Source: Corynebacterium stercoris
Lineage (GTDB): Bacteria > Actinomycetota > Actinomycetes > Mycobacteriales > Mycobacteriaceae
Assembly: GCF_024160105.1 (NCBI RefSeq)
Contig: NZ_JAMFTQ010000012.1
Location: forward strand, 1 to 52,960
Length of the DNA: 52,960 bases
Direction: 5' to 3'
The notes beneath the pieces are model-generated. The model had not been told where the DNA came from. It ran no database searches and saw only the letters and a list, made by a program, of their open reading frames with translations. The first letter of the stretch is position 1. Each line of letters opens with the position of its first letter. Of the stretch, positions 39,125 through 47,205 are shown piece after piece. The position numbers and the translations under genes are program-made.

Positions 39125-39807
39125 TGGATTTGGCCTAACGGCGCCAGTGTCAACAATCCGCAGCCATACCCTTTCGCACGCCCGATCCCCTGCTGGAGAC
39201 TCGTCCGCAGCAACGCTGCATCTGAGACCTCGAGCGTCCCAGTGAAGCGTGCCTTCGCCACGCGCACGGGTTGTTTACGTGAACCTGCAGCCCTTTCTCG
39301 TTGGAACACATCAGTCCAGCGCTCGGTGATCTGCGGGATCTCGCCCGAGGTGTCGGAGTCGTCTCGCTGGGCGAGAGCGAACCCGCACCCCGGAGCCTTC
39401 TTGTACAACCAATCGAGTTGGTGCGCCGGAGACACATGAGCTTTCACCTTCCCGCGCTTTCCCTTTTCAAAAACGGAATACGTAGGGTTTGCCACAAGTT
39501 CGAAGTGCCACCGTTGGCCTTTCATCAGGCTGCCGAGAAGGCGATCGTAGTTTGCCGTCTCTCCCGGTCGTTCCGGCCAACCTGCCTGATCGACAATGTG
39601 GTCCACAGCAGGAATTTCAGGTCCCACAATATAGAGAACACTGTGATGCTCATGCGGATCCACTCGCCACAGCACCCGGGAGTCCGTCTCGTCAAGGTCC
39701 GGGGGAAACGCGCTGCGAACTGCGGCGTGCATCGACTGAGCGTCGGTAAGCAAACGAGCTCCACCGCGCCGCGTTGTATTAATGAGAACCCTGGTCATCG
39801 TTGTCAT
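39121..39807 (-). CDS. cas6e: crRNA endonuclease Cas6e (CasE/Cse3)
   Basis: 228 aa from ATG 39807, which overlaps the cas5e stop (ATGA); the frame is open two codons further up. Tandem ferredoxin-like RAMP protein. His in AQSMHAAVRSAFP (near residue 27) matches the active-site His of the family, and the C-terminal Gly-rich loop reads GIGRAKGYGCGLLTL. It cuts pre-crRNA at the base of the repeat stem-loop and stays on the 3' hairpin. It should also process the repeat-like hairpins of the ncRNA at 46989-47111. Confidence 0.95.
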   Translation of the reverse strand: MTTMTRVLINTTRRGGARLLTDAQSMHAAVRSAFPPDLDETDSRVLWRVDPHEHHSVLYIVGPEIPAVDHIVDQAGWPERPGETANYDRLLGSLMKGQRWHFELVANPTYSVFEKGKRGKVKAHVSPAHQLDWLYKKAPGCGFALAQRDDSDTSGEIPQITERWTDVFQRERAAGSRKQPVRVAKARFTGTLEVSDAALLRTSLQQGIGRAKGYGCGLLTLAPLGQIQ

Positions 39808-40517
39808 GCCCACACCACCGCATCAAAGAAAGGATCTGAGGCTTCTCCGCCCTCGGGATTGTTCATGTCGACGTAGCTCGACTGGATTACATTGCGCCAC
39901 CCGTACTGGCGGTGACGGGGGTCGAACGAAAGCGGCACGTCTTGCCTTGCCATCCCACCGCCTTCTCCAGGCAGCGCATCCCGGTAGATGGGGAGGCGCA
40001 CTTGGCGGGGCGACCGGGACTTGTGCGCTGTGGTGGCGTGCCACGATTTGTGCTCATGGAGTGCCTCTTCTGCAGGCTTATTAACGACTCCGAGCACCAA
40101 GCCGGGGTGCACGGGGCACGACCGACGGCCCATGAACAGCGGGTAGGCAGGCTGCCGAAGCGCGAGTTCAAGGCCTTCGACGACCTCCCGGTGCTCGGAT
40201 TCCACAGCGGCGACAAACGCGGCGTCTGCCAGGTAGTACCGCGTGACCAGGGACGCAGAACTTCCGGGCTTTCTGATCCAGTCCTGCGCTGTCTGGTAAT
40301 CACGCAGGAGGCTCCCGGATTGGTCTACCCGCACCGCGAGGGTCAGCGCTGCCAGGTCTTCGACGGGATCACTGCGACGCCTGCCCTCGGCTGCGGCGAG
40401 TAAGCCGACAATGCCAGATTTGGAGGGGGTGGGAGCGGTCGCGCGGACTTTGAACCTCGATTCGTCGCCCCACGACTGCATTGGCCCCTTGAGGAGTAGT
40501 AGCAGAGAATGAGCCAT
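39804..40517 (-). CDS. cas5e: Cascade subunit Cas5e (CasD)
   Basis: 237 aa RAMP protein. N-terminal SLLLLLKGPMQSWGDESRFKVRATAPTPSKSGIVGLLAAAEG is the Cas5e signature. It binds the 5' handle of crRNA. ATG overlaps the cas7e stop (TAATG), and its stop overlaps cas6e. Confidence 0.95.
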   Translation of the reverse strand: MAHSLLLLLKGPMQSWGDESRFKVRATAPTPSKSGIVGLLAAAEGRRRSDPVEDLAALTLAVRVDQSGSLLRDYQTAQDWIRKPGSSASLVTRYYLADAAFVAAVESEHREVVEGLELALRQPAYPLFMGRRSCPVHPGLVLGVVNKPAEEALHEHKSWHATTAHKSRSPRQVRLPIYRDALPGEGGGMARQDVPLSFDPRHRQYGWRNVIQSSYVDMNNPEGGEASDPFFDAVVWA

Positions 40518-41665
40518 TACTTTGCCTCTGCCGCAACGAGATCAGCACGGACCTTTTCAGCGAGTTCCGGAAGCGTGACGCGATCCGCAAGCCCATCAAA
40601 GGCATCAGCGGACGTTCCGAGACCGACTACGTACGACGCTAGCGGCTGGAAGCCGTATGCCTCGCGCACGTTGGTAGCCTCCTCCGCGAGGCGGCGAGTG
40701 GCAACCTCGCGGCGGCCAACCCCGTCTTCCGCTTCCACCGCGTGCTCAAACGCGGTAACGAGGGAGATCGGACGGGTATCACGGACCGTGACGTAGAGCA
40801 GCTCCGGCACCGTCTGGTTTGCGAAGGTGTTGATCTTGCCGGTCGGCATGGAGCAGGCAAACGCTTCGATGAAGCGCGACGCCGCTTCATACGCGGCCTC
40901 GGTCGATCCGAGGTTCTTCGCGAGACCCTCAACGTTGATGGTTGCGTAACGATAGAGGGTCGACGACATCATCTGGGTGGTGCCGATCATGCCTGCGCCA
41001 GTTTCATGTCCATCGGCCGCAAGGTCGTCGACGGCAGTGAAGTAGTCGAATTCCGGTGCGCTCGTGTGAACGCCAATGGCGTGTGCAACCTGAACGGCCG
41101 CGTCGATGTTGAACGATGCGTCATCTGCGACCATGCGGCCGAACATTGCCATATCCACTGAAGCGTCGGAGTTAAGAATTTCTTTCGCGGTGTTCTTATC
41201 CACCTTCTCCCCCTCCTCCAGGGCAGCAAGCGTGGCTACAGCGCGATCAATCTGCTGCTGACTGAAGAAGAAGAGGTATCCGGTTTCGGGGTACTTCGTT
41301 TCAGCGTTTTCGTTCTGGGGCTCAGCCTCGGCCTTTTTCTTCGGCTTCTTTTCCTCTACAAGCCCGATCTTTGCTGCGGCAAACAGCTCGCGGACACGCT
41401 GCAGTGCGGTTGCCTCATCCCAGCCGGTTGCCTCAACGAGCTGTTTCGTGATCTTTTCGGGAAGGCGCTTCGACCGCGCACCGATTGCTTCAGCTCCAAA
41501 GTTTTCACGGTAGTAGCTGCGAATCGCCCGCTTCCATGCCTGCGAGGAGACGCGCTGGCGCGGGGTGCCACCGTAGATTGCGGACTTCGGCGAGCCAGTG
41601 TCATCACGGTTGATCAGTGACGGGGGCACGGTCTGCAGGGCGTGGATATCGATGGTGAGGGTCAT
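40517..41665 (-). CDS. cas7e: Cascade backbone subunit Cas7e (CasC/Cse4)
   Basis: 382 aa. The start MTLTIDIHALQTVPPSLINRDDTGSPKSAIYGGTPRQRVSSQAWKRAIR is diagnostic for Cas7e; a Lys/Glu-rich insertion (EEKKPKKKAEAEPQNENAE, about 101-119) sits in a loop. Several copies line the guide, one per six nucleotides. ATG 41665 with GAAAGGA upstream; 28 bp after cse2, the only internal gap of note in the cse1-cas2 block. Confidence 0.96.
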   Translation of the reverse strand: MTLTIDIHALQTVPPSLINRDDTGSPKSAIYGGTPRQRVSSQAWKRAIRSYYRENFGAEAIGARSKRLPEKITKQLVEATGWDEATALQRVRELFAAAKIGLVEEKKPKKKAEAEPQNENAETKYPETGYLFFFSQQQIDRAVATLAALEEGEKVDKNTAKEILNSDASVDMAMFGRMVADDASFNIDAAVQVAHAIGVHTSAPEFDYFTAVDDLAADGHETGAGMIGTTQMMSSTLYRYATINVEGLAKNLGSTEAAYEAASRFIEAFACSMPTGKINTFANQTVPELLYVTVRDTRPISLVTAFEHAVEAEDGVGRREVATRRLAEEATNVREAYGFQPLASYVVGLGTSADAFDGLADRVTLPELAEKVRADLVAAEAK

Positions 41666-41693
41666 GGTGTGTTCCTTTCAAAGAAGCGGGTGG

Positions 41694-42350
41694 TTAGTTG
41701 GTGTTGGTGGTGGTGTCGAGGTCTTCTGGGGGCTGTGCGTCGTAAAGCTGACGTGCGCCTCGAGCAAAGTCACGGCCCCATCGAAGGAGCACGCCCGGCT
41801 TCCGGTTCGGGTTCACCAGTGCTCGCAGGTCCTCGGAAAATCGGCCGTAATCAAATGCCAGCTCGTAGCTGCGCAGCAGCGAAACGAGTGAGCGCAAGTG
41901 GACTGCGCGAGAAGCATCGTCCGTCGCCAGCTGAAGTGCGTCGAAACGGTGCTTGAACGATTTCGAATCAGTTCGGGGCATAAGCTGACCACAAGCTTGG
42001 GCGAACGAGACGTCACTCGTATGCATCGGCTTCTTGGCACTCTGCATGTGCACCCCAAAGAGCGAGAGCGATCGGTAGAGAGCAACTTCAGAGGCTGAAG
42101 GCTTTTCGCCCCGGCCCATGAAATCCTCGTTGAGCGGCGGGTTCAGCAGGCCGATGATCTTCTGCAACCCCATGGGGTTGTCCGCAGGTTCAAACGCCGA
42201 GGCCTTGCGGAGTTCCGCCAACGCCGCCCGGGCATCCGAGCCATCGCGCCCATACGGGTTGTTTAGGTAGTCGCGCTGCAGCTTGTCGACAGTTCGGGCA
42301 ACGCTCTTCCATAACGGTCCACCGCTCGGTGGCACTGATGGTTGTGTCAT
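41694..42350 (-). CDS. cse2: Cascade small subunit Cse2 (CasB)
   Basis: 218 aa, helical. Family segments GALAELRKASAF-like AALAELRKASAFEPADNPMGL and VALYRSLSLFGVHMQS, and a C-terminal LVNPNRKPGVLLRWGRDFARGARQLY typical of Cse2. It forms the dimer along the Cascade belly that holds the displaced strand. ATG overlaps the cse1 stop (ATGA). The C-terminal ~15 residues (QPPEDLDTTTNTN) are an acidic, disordered extension. Confidence 0.92.
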   Translation of the reverse strand: MTQPSVPPSGGPLWKSVARTVDKLQRDYLNNPYGRDGSDARAALAELRKASAFEPADNPMGLQKIIGLLNPPLNEDFMGRGEKPSASEVALYRSLSLFGVHMQSAKKPMHTSDVSFAQACGQLMPRTDSKSFKHRFDALQLATDDASRAVHLRSLVSLLRSYELAFDYGRFSEDLRALVNPNRKPGVLLRWGRDFARGARQLYDAQPPEDLDTTTNTN

Positions 42351-44011
42351 TCGTTCATTCCTTTCTCGGTTTGGATGACGGAGTCTTTCTGCACGCTCAA
42401 CGGGAGGTCTTTATCAAGACGTCGACGCAGCTGACGCGCAGCGGTGCCGGCATTCAGGATTCGTCCGTCTCCCCCGTCCTGACCCGCCCCCTCCAGACGT
42501 CCGATAAGTGCTCTCGGACCTGCACCGGCGATCAGTTCGTGAGCTGTCTCAAGCACTACCTGGCGGACCGTACGCTGCCAGTCGACTGATTTCGCCTCTA
42601 TGTTTTCCGCCGTCACTCCCCTGAGCCACGCAACAAACTGCGGCTCCAACTCAGCGAAAAGCCTGTCTGCGGGCTCTTGGCCAAATGCATACTCACCGCC
42701 CGCCGCCTGCAGGAGCTGACCAGCGAAACGACCGAGGGAATATCTGGCCGCTGCAGTGGCGGCCGCCGCGTTGCGTACGTCGCGGCGTACCTCGGCGCCA
42801 AGGTCGTCCCCTCGCAGTACCGCAAGCGGAAGGCCGATACTTGCACTCATCGTCACGGCGACTGAAGACGACTGGGCCCCGTACTCCATGGACACAAGTG
42901 CGACATCGAAGACTTCATCCTGGCCGGTGTCGGCTGCAATCTCCGCGAGGTTCGTAAGCGTCTGGGGACGCTGCGGCGCAGTCTCGGCCCCGTCGTACTG
43001 AGCGTCCTTGTCCACGGCGATCAAGGGGTCAAGTGAACGCCACATCGTCTGGCGCATATCGTACGGACGCGGGTAGTAGGCCGGCTTCCCCTTTTTCGAC
43101 TTGTTCGGACTGTAGCGATACGGGGTCATTGGGTCGCCGAAAGCATTGAGGCCAGCATCTGGGATGCCATCCCCGTTGCTCACAAGCACCCTGGTTACCA
43201 GCCCGTCTTCTTCGTAAAGACGGATACGTCGTGCCTGCCAGGTGGCAAACTCCGCAGCGCCGCTGGGCGGGACTAAACGAGGGGCCGCAGTGTCTTGGTC
43301 TCGCTCCCACACGGGCAAGCTGTCCTCCAACACCGAGCTGGCCGTGGTGTTGAGAATCAGTGTTTCCAGCAACGTTGAGCCCACGATGACGGTACCGCCC
43401 GTCATGCCGCTCCAGCCGGTTCCGATTGGGTAGCCTCTGCCGCCCTTGACGCGGGGGTCACCGACGGCACCCGTCTTGATCCCGGAATAGTCGTAGGCCT
43501 GGCAGTGGATAAGCCACCGAGCCGCCTCAGCGAGGCCGAGCGCTTCGCGTCCGTCACCGGTACGCATAGTGAAGTAATCGTGCTCCGCCTCTGGAACTAT
43601 GCGAGAAACCGATTGCGTCGTCCCGTTGCACGCAACTAGGTCTGCTACCTGCATGAATGGTTGTTCCGAGTCAAGCAGATCAAACCTGTCGAAGTACTTA
43701 TCCAGGTAGCTGAGGACAGCTTCGTCCCTCCCCGTGGCAAGCAGCGCGGTTCGCGTATCGACGAACCATTCTTCCCACTCAAAGTCATCGCGGGCGCGTT
43801 TCGATGTCAGATTTTCAGCGAGCTCAGCATGATGAGCCCTCCAAAACACCGCAAGCAGCACTCGCAGGACCGCGTAGTCCTGCGTCGGTGAATCACCCAT
43901 GACCGCCGTCGCGGGAGTCGATCCGTCGAACAGCTCGCGCAAGCTCGCAATCCGTTTCTCGCCATTGACGTGGCACGCTACCCATTCGTGGTCAACAAGA
44001 TTGAATGTCAT
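42347..44011 (-). CDS. cse1: Cascade large subunit Cse1 (CasA, Cas8e)
   Basis: 554 aa. N-terminal FNLVDHEWVACHVNGEKRIASLRELFDG, then AVLRVLLAVFWRAHHAEL, and FDLLDSEQPFMQVADL are Cse1 features; the four-helix bundle fills the last ~150 residues. It recognises the PAM and recruits Cas3. ATG 44011 with AAAGGAG upstream; 39 bp after cas3, where no separate promoter is obvious, so cas3 and cse1 probably share a transcript. Confidence 0.95.
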   Translation of the reverse strand: MTFNLVDHEWVACHVNGEKRIASLRELFDGSTPATAVMGDSPTQDYAVLRVLLAVFWRAHHAELAENLTSKRARDDFEWEEWFVDTRTALLATGRDEAVLSYLDKYFDRFDLLDSEQPFMQVADLVACNGTTQSVSRIVPEAEHDYFTMRTGDGREALGLAEAARWLIHCQAYDYSGIKTGAVGDPRVKGGRGYPIGTGWSGMTGGTVIVGSTLLETLILNTTASSVLEDSLPVWERDQDTAAPRLVPPSGAAEFATWQARRIRLYEEDGLVTRVLVSNGDGIPDAGLNAFGDPMTPYRYSPNKSKKGKPAYYPRPYDMRQTMWRSLDPLIAVDKDAQYDGAETAPQRPQTLTNLAEIAADTGQDEVFDVALVSMEYGAQSSSVAVTMSASIGLPLAVLRGDDLGAEVRRDVRNAAAATAAARYSLGRFAGQLLQAAGGEYAFGQEPADRLFAELEPQFVAWLRGVTAENIEAKSVDWQRTVRQVVLETAHELIAGAGPRALIGRLEGAGQDGGDGRILNAGTAARQLRRRLDKDLPLSVQKDSVIQTEKGMNE

Positions 44012-44050
44012 GGCATATCTCCTTTCTATTTCCGAGTAGCAATTTGGACA

Positions 44051-46861
44051 CTATCCGCCGCCTCCGACAGCACGAGCGGTGTTGTCGCTCAAGGTTTCGA
44101 GTCCGAGCTCTGACGAATACCTCACCTGGAACCTGCCCACCCGCGCTACCCAATCGGCGTTGAGCGGCAGGGCCAGCTGTCCGCGGAGGAGATAATTGTC
44201 GTCCCAGGTTTTCGGCGTAGATTCTTCCAGCTGGCCAACGACGGCCTCGAAGTCAGCGAGCGCGCGCGTCATGCGGGCAGGCAGGCGAACAGTGCTCGCC
44301 GCAAGGTGGCGCGCAACCCGCGGCTCGAGTTCCGAATCCCACAGGACCTCCCCGTTCGGCTGCCCGAGAGGGGAATAACCGAATTCCGTGAGCTCGATGG
44401 GGATGACCTCGACCGTTGGTTCGGCATCGCGAACCTGAGCGGCGCCGCGCTCCTCCCCCTTATCCAGAGACCGCAGGGCGTGATCAGTCAGCTTGAAAAG
44501 CTCGCGGAGATGCTTCGCGTCCTCTGGGGCCGCGATTCGATAGTCGCTAGACCGTTTAATTGCACTCTCTTCCCGTAGCCTCGACGCTTCCTTCGCTTCC
44601 TCATAGACCGAAAGCCACGCTGGAGGCACCTCGACCTCCCGTCGGTAGGTTGCGTGAACCAGCGGGGCAATATCGCCGGGGCGCCGAAACGTATCAGGCA
44701 GCAGAGCTGCGGTGTGGAGCAGGATCTTGGGGTCGTAGATTGCCGCGGTGCCGGAATCGAAAATCGGGCTAGGTTCCCGCTGCACGAACCCTCGGATGTA
44801 GATCCGCGGCGAACTAACTTTGCTCGGGCGATCGGCGGCAGGACGCGTATGGCGGTGCAGACGCCCCGCACGTTGGATAACAAGATCCATTGGCGCAATG
44901 TCCGAGTACAACACGTCCACGTCGATGTCGAGGCTCTGCTCAGCGACTTGCGTCGCGACGACCACTTTGCGCAGCGGGCGGCCTGCGCCCCTGCGGGCAT
45001 CTGGACCAAGCTCGGCGCGCAACTCATCCTCTCTCTCGACTCGCTCCCAGGACATGAATCCGGCGTGATGCAGGGTGACCTCTCCGGGGAAGGCGTCGCT
45101 CAGGACCCGATACGCGTCTTGGGCGCGGGAGATCGTGTTGCAGAGGACGAGCGCGCAGCCGCCATCAGCCAGATTGTCCTCCAGGCTGGCACGCAGCGTG
45201 TCAGTATCGTCCGCGATCACCTCGATCGTGGCTGTCAGCGTGGTCGGGGACGGTTCCGGGGTGTAGAACCGAACGTGCTCATCAGTTGCAACCGTGACCA
45301 GTGGGTACGCATCTCCAGGGTCATCGTTTGGCCTCGCATCCGTATAGGCCGAGATCATGGCGTTGCGCCGGTCTGGTGGCAGCGTTGCGCTCATCACAAT
45401 GGTGCTCGCACCGTAATAGTGCAGCCATTCGAGGGTGGTCAGCAGGTACGCGGAGGTGTACGCGTCGTACGCGTGCACCTCATCGAAAATCACCACTTTG
45501 CCTGCTAGCGCCGCATGCCGCAGCATCGAGTACCGCTGTGTCAGCGCAAGCATCAGTACTTGGTCGACGGTGCCAACCACGATGTTGGAAAGCAGGCCCT
45601 TTCGCCTCCCGCTCATCCACTCCTTCGCCACAACACTGCCGTGTTCAAGGTCCTCCCCAATTCCTTGAAATCGTAGAGACTGATACGGCTCAACCAGGGA
45701 GTTCTTTGAGTGGGCAAGGTACATAGAAGCAACGCCTCCACGTTCCCCTGCCCGTGAGGCCCAGTCGAGGGTGCGCTCCAGCAGCCCATTCGCAGTGGCC
45801 ATTGTCGGGGCCGCGAAATACACACCTTGCGCATCGTTTCTCGCGACCATGAGTCCCGCACCGGCCAGGGCCGCTTCTGTCTTACCGACTCCGGTTTCCG
45901 CCTCGACAATCACCAGGCAGGGGCCGTCAACTTCGCGTACCGCATCGACAACCGCACGTTGCACTGCGCGCGGCGTGCGGTCACTTCCCCACCCGAAGAA
46001 TTCAGCAAATACCTGATCAACGCTGTCTTCGACCGCCCTGGGGCGCAACGGCCCAGTAAGTTCGATCGCCGCAAGACCGCGAATAGTACGGTCGACCTGC
46101 GATCCGCCACTGCCCATCGGAAATGCATCCGCGTTGGAGGCGATCCAGTCAGCCATCACGACAAGCCCGGAAAGGACTTGCGCGGACGCGGTTCGCATCC
46201 TGCGAAGGCGAGGCGCCACCGATACAAACCCAGTCAGCTGCGCCATAGCGTCGACTAGCTCTTCCTGAACTTTGCCCCAAGCCGACGAATACATCGTTGC
46301 CGCGTGCGCCGCCGCGTTGCTGGCCTCTTCTTCGGACGCAATTCCGTGGTGCGCATCCACCGTTGCTGCGAGCCTCTTGGCAACGGACCGGGGCACCCCG
46401 CACCCCACAAGCCAGTTAGAGAGAATTACCCCCGAAGCGACACCGTGGGGAATCTTCTGCTCTTGCTGCTCACGGTTGCGAGCATCGAGTGGGAGACCTG
46501 CATCGCGCACTCCGGAAACAATGTGCGCATACTGCTCGCGATCAATCTGCCGCTGGAACTGGGGGATCGCCTTCCCCACATCGTGAACCCCGGCCAAGAA
46601 GATATAGAGCGCCCTGACTTCATCATGGGAGAGGCGAAGGTTATCTGCAAGGAACCGCACCATTGCCCCGGAAACCCAGATATCGAAAACACCGGCGGCA
46701 GCGCAAGCCGTGTCGACGAGGTGTTGAGGTAAAGAAAGATGACCGGAGTCATCTCCAGACTTCGCCCACAGCGCTCTCGCTTGCGCCGAACGCGCCGCAA
46801 CCCATCCTTCGGCACTTGACGCAAACTCAAGGGTAGAGGGCGGAAGTGCAGTGATGTTCAC
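44051..46861 (-). CDS. cas3: CRISPR-associated helicase-nuclease Cas3
   Basis: 936 aa. N-terminal HD nuclease with His47, HD at 93-94 (GVHDVGKAIP), DAHHG (171-175) and Asp240 (MADWIASN). SF2 helicase: Walker A AETGVGKT (323-330), DEVH (462-465), SATLPP, and motif VI QRAGRLHRH. C-terminal Cas3 domain to the end. It is recruited by Cascade and degrades target DNA. GTG start 46861 with GGAAGGAG nine bases upstream. First gene of the cas operon; its promoter (-10 TATTAT, 46910-46905) is the predicted target of the divergent pseudo-crRNA. Confidence 0.97.
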   Translation of the reverse strand: MNITALPPSTLEFASSAEGWVAARSAQARALWAKSGDDSGHLSLPQHLVDTACAAAGVFDIWVSGAMVRFLADNLRLSHDEVRALYIFLAGVHDVGKAIPQFQRQIDREQYAHIVSGVRDAGLPLDARNREQQEQKIPHGVASGVILSNWLVGCGVPRSVAKRLAATVDAHHGIASEEEASNAAAHAATMYSSAWGKVQEELVDAMAQLTGFVSVAPRLRRMRTASAQVLSGLVVMADWIASNADAFPMGSGGSQVDRTIRGLAAIELTGPLRPRAVEDSVDQVFAEFFGWGSDRTPRAVQRAVVDAVREVDGPCLVIVEAETGVGKTEAALAGAGLMVARNDAQGVYFAAPTMATANGLLERTLDWASRAGERGGVASMYLAHSKNSLVEPYQSLRFQGIGEDLEHGSVVAKEWMSGRRKGLLSNIVVGTVDQVLMLALTQRYSMLRHAALAGKVVIFDEVHAYDAYTSAYLLTTLEWLHYYGASTIVMSATLPPDRRNAMISAYTDARPNDDPGDAYPLVTVATDEHVRFYTPEPSPTTLTATIEVIADDTDTLRASLEDNLADGGCALVLCNTISRAQDAYRVLSDAFPGEVTLHHAGFMSWERVEREDELRAELGPDARRGAGRPLRKVVVATQVAEQSLDIDVDVLYSDIAPMDLVIQRAGRLHRHTRPAADRPSKVSSPRIYIRGFVQREPSPIFDSGTAAIYDPKILLHTAALLPDTFRRPGDIAPLVHATYRREVEVPPAWLSVYEEAKEASRLREESAIKRSSDYRIAAPEDAKHLRELFKLTDHALRSLDKGEERGAAQVRDAEPTVEVIPIELTEFGYSPLGQPNGEVLWDSELEPRVARHLAASTVRLPARMTRALADFEAVVGQLEESTPKTWDDNYLLRGQLALPLNADWVARVGRFQVRYSSELGLETLSDNTARAVGGGG

Positions 46862-46892
46862 GCTGAACCACTCCTTCCCGCCAATCCGTCGT

Positions 46893-46916
46893 TCCGGCCC
46901 AAGAATAATAGCGTTA
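46893..46916 (-). promoter_or_regulatory. cas3 promoter -10 region and pseudo-spacer target site
   Basis: On the minus strand the sequence from 46916 reads TAA then CGCTATTATTCTTGG. TATTAT (46910-46905) is the best -10 before cas3, giving a 5' leader of roughly 37 nt with a good ribosome site. The same stretch (46913 downward) matches the pseudo-spacer of the ncRNA at 13 of the first 15 bases, with AA directly 5' as PAM-like sequence. Confidence 0.7.
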
Positions 46917-47001
46917 GTAGATTCTCGCCAGAGATAGCGGGAAAATCCTGAATACCCCGCGACTCCGGTTGATTTGTAAAGTCAATCCGGAGATCCCAGG
47001 C

Positions 47002-47029
47002 TGGCTCCCCGCGCCCGCGGGGATGAGCC
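47002..47029 (+). repeat. degenerate CRISPR repeat R1 (handle retained)
   Basis: 24 of 28 bases equal the array repeat. The stem and the ATGAGCC 3' handle are intact; the first two bases and two loop bases (CC instead of TA) differ. Orientation is opposite to the main array. Confidence 0.9.
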
Positions 47030-47050
47030 CGCTATCATTCTGGGATCCTC

Positions 47051-47078
47051 ATCCTCCCCGCGCTAGCGGGGTTCCAGG
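47051..47078 (+). repeat. degenerate CRISPR repeat R2 (hairpin retained)
   Basis: 18 consecutive bases of the array repeat (47054-47071, including the loop GCTA) are exact, while the 3' handle is replaced by TTCCAGG. Distance R1 to R2 is 49 bp against 61 bp in the array. Confidence 0.88.
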
Positions 47079-47110
47079 GCTGGCCATCGTTTTCAAGGCC
47101 AGCCTCTTTT
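47078..47110 (+). terminator. intrinsic terminator of the pseudo-crRNA
   Basis: Perfect 8-bp stem GGCTGGCC (47078-47085) / GGCCAGCC (47097-47104), 11-nt loop, then TCTTTTT. The T run is on the plus-strand side only. Confidence 0.85.
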
Positions 47111-47145
47111 TAGCGCTCCCCCCTCCCCAGAAAAAGCCTCTGAGT

Positions 47146-47184
47146 TAGCGGTACTCCACCACCACCGGCGAGTGGTCCGACCAG
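47146..47184. repeat. 39-bp direct repeat, copy of the xth 3' end (left)
   Basis: Identical over 39 bp to 47882-47920, which encodes the last codons of xth including its stop. Together the copies bracket the toxin-antitoxin pair exactly, like att sites after integration at a gene end. Confidence 0.9.
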
Positions 47185-47191
47185 TTTCGGT

Positions 47192-47205
47192 GCTACGCTC
47201 GTAGC
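47192..47205 (+). promoter_or_regulatory. palindromic operator/promoter of the toxin-antitoxin pair
   Basis: GCTACG-CT-CGTAGC abuts the antitoxin ATG. It includes TACGCT (47194-47199), a good -10 six bases before the start codon. The overlap of operator, promoter and start fits autorepression by the antitoxin and a leaderless mRNA. Confidence 0.6.

Larger units (their letters stand above)
46989..47111 (+). ncRNA. CreR-like pseudo-crRNA divergent from cas3
   Basis: Proposed small RNA on the plus strand. TAAAGT (46977-46982) could be its -10, placing the 5' end near 46989 (uncertain). It contains degenerate repeat R1 (47002-47029), a 21-nt pseudo-spacer (47030-47050), degenerate repeat R2 (47051-47078) and an intrinsic terminator (to about 47110). 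R1 keeps the GGGGATGAGCC handle; R2 keeps the CTCCCCGCGCTAGCGGGG hairpin; the dispensable outer parts have decayed. The pseudo-spacer matches the cas3 -10 region. Known CreR RNAs guide CRISPR effectors to repress their own cas promoters. Nothing else on this strand explains the terminator. Also notable: GATCCCAG (46992-46999) pairs with CTGGGATC (47040-47047), which could fold R1 inside a larger stem. Function is inferred. Confidence 0.7.

Noticed and set aside
46991..47047. GATCCCAG/CTGGGATC inverted repeat as a terminator for cas3 or the ncRNA.
   Set aside because: No T run follows and it encloses R1; noted only as a possible fold of the ncRNA.
47002..47078. The two repeats near cas3 as a normal second CRISPR array.
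   Set aside because: Only one 21-nt interval, both repeats decayed at opposite ends, no leader and no cas1/2 side; a pseudo-crRNA explains it better.
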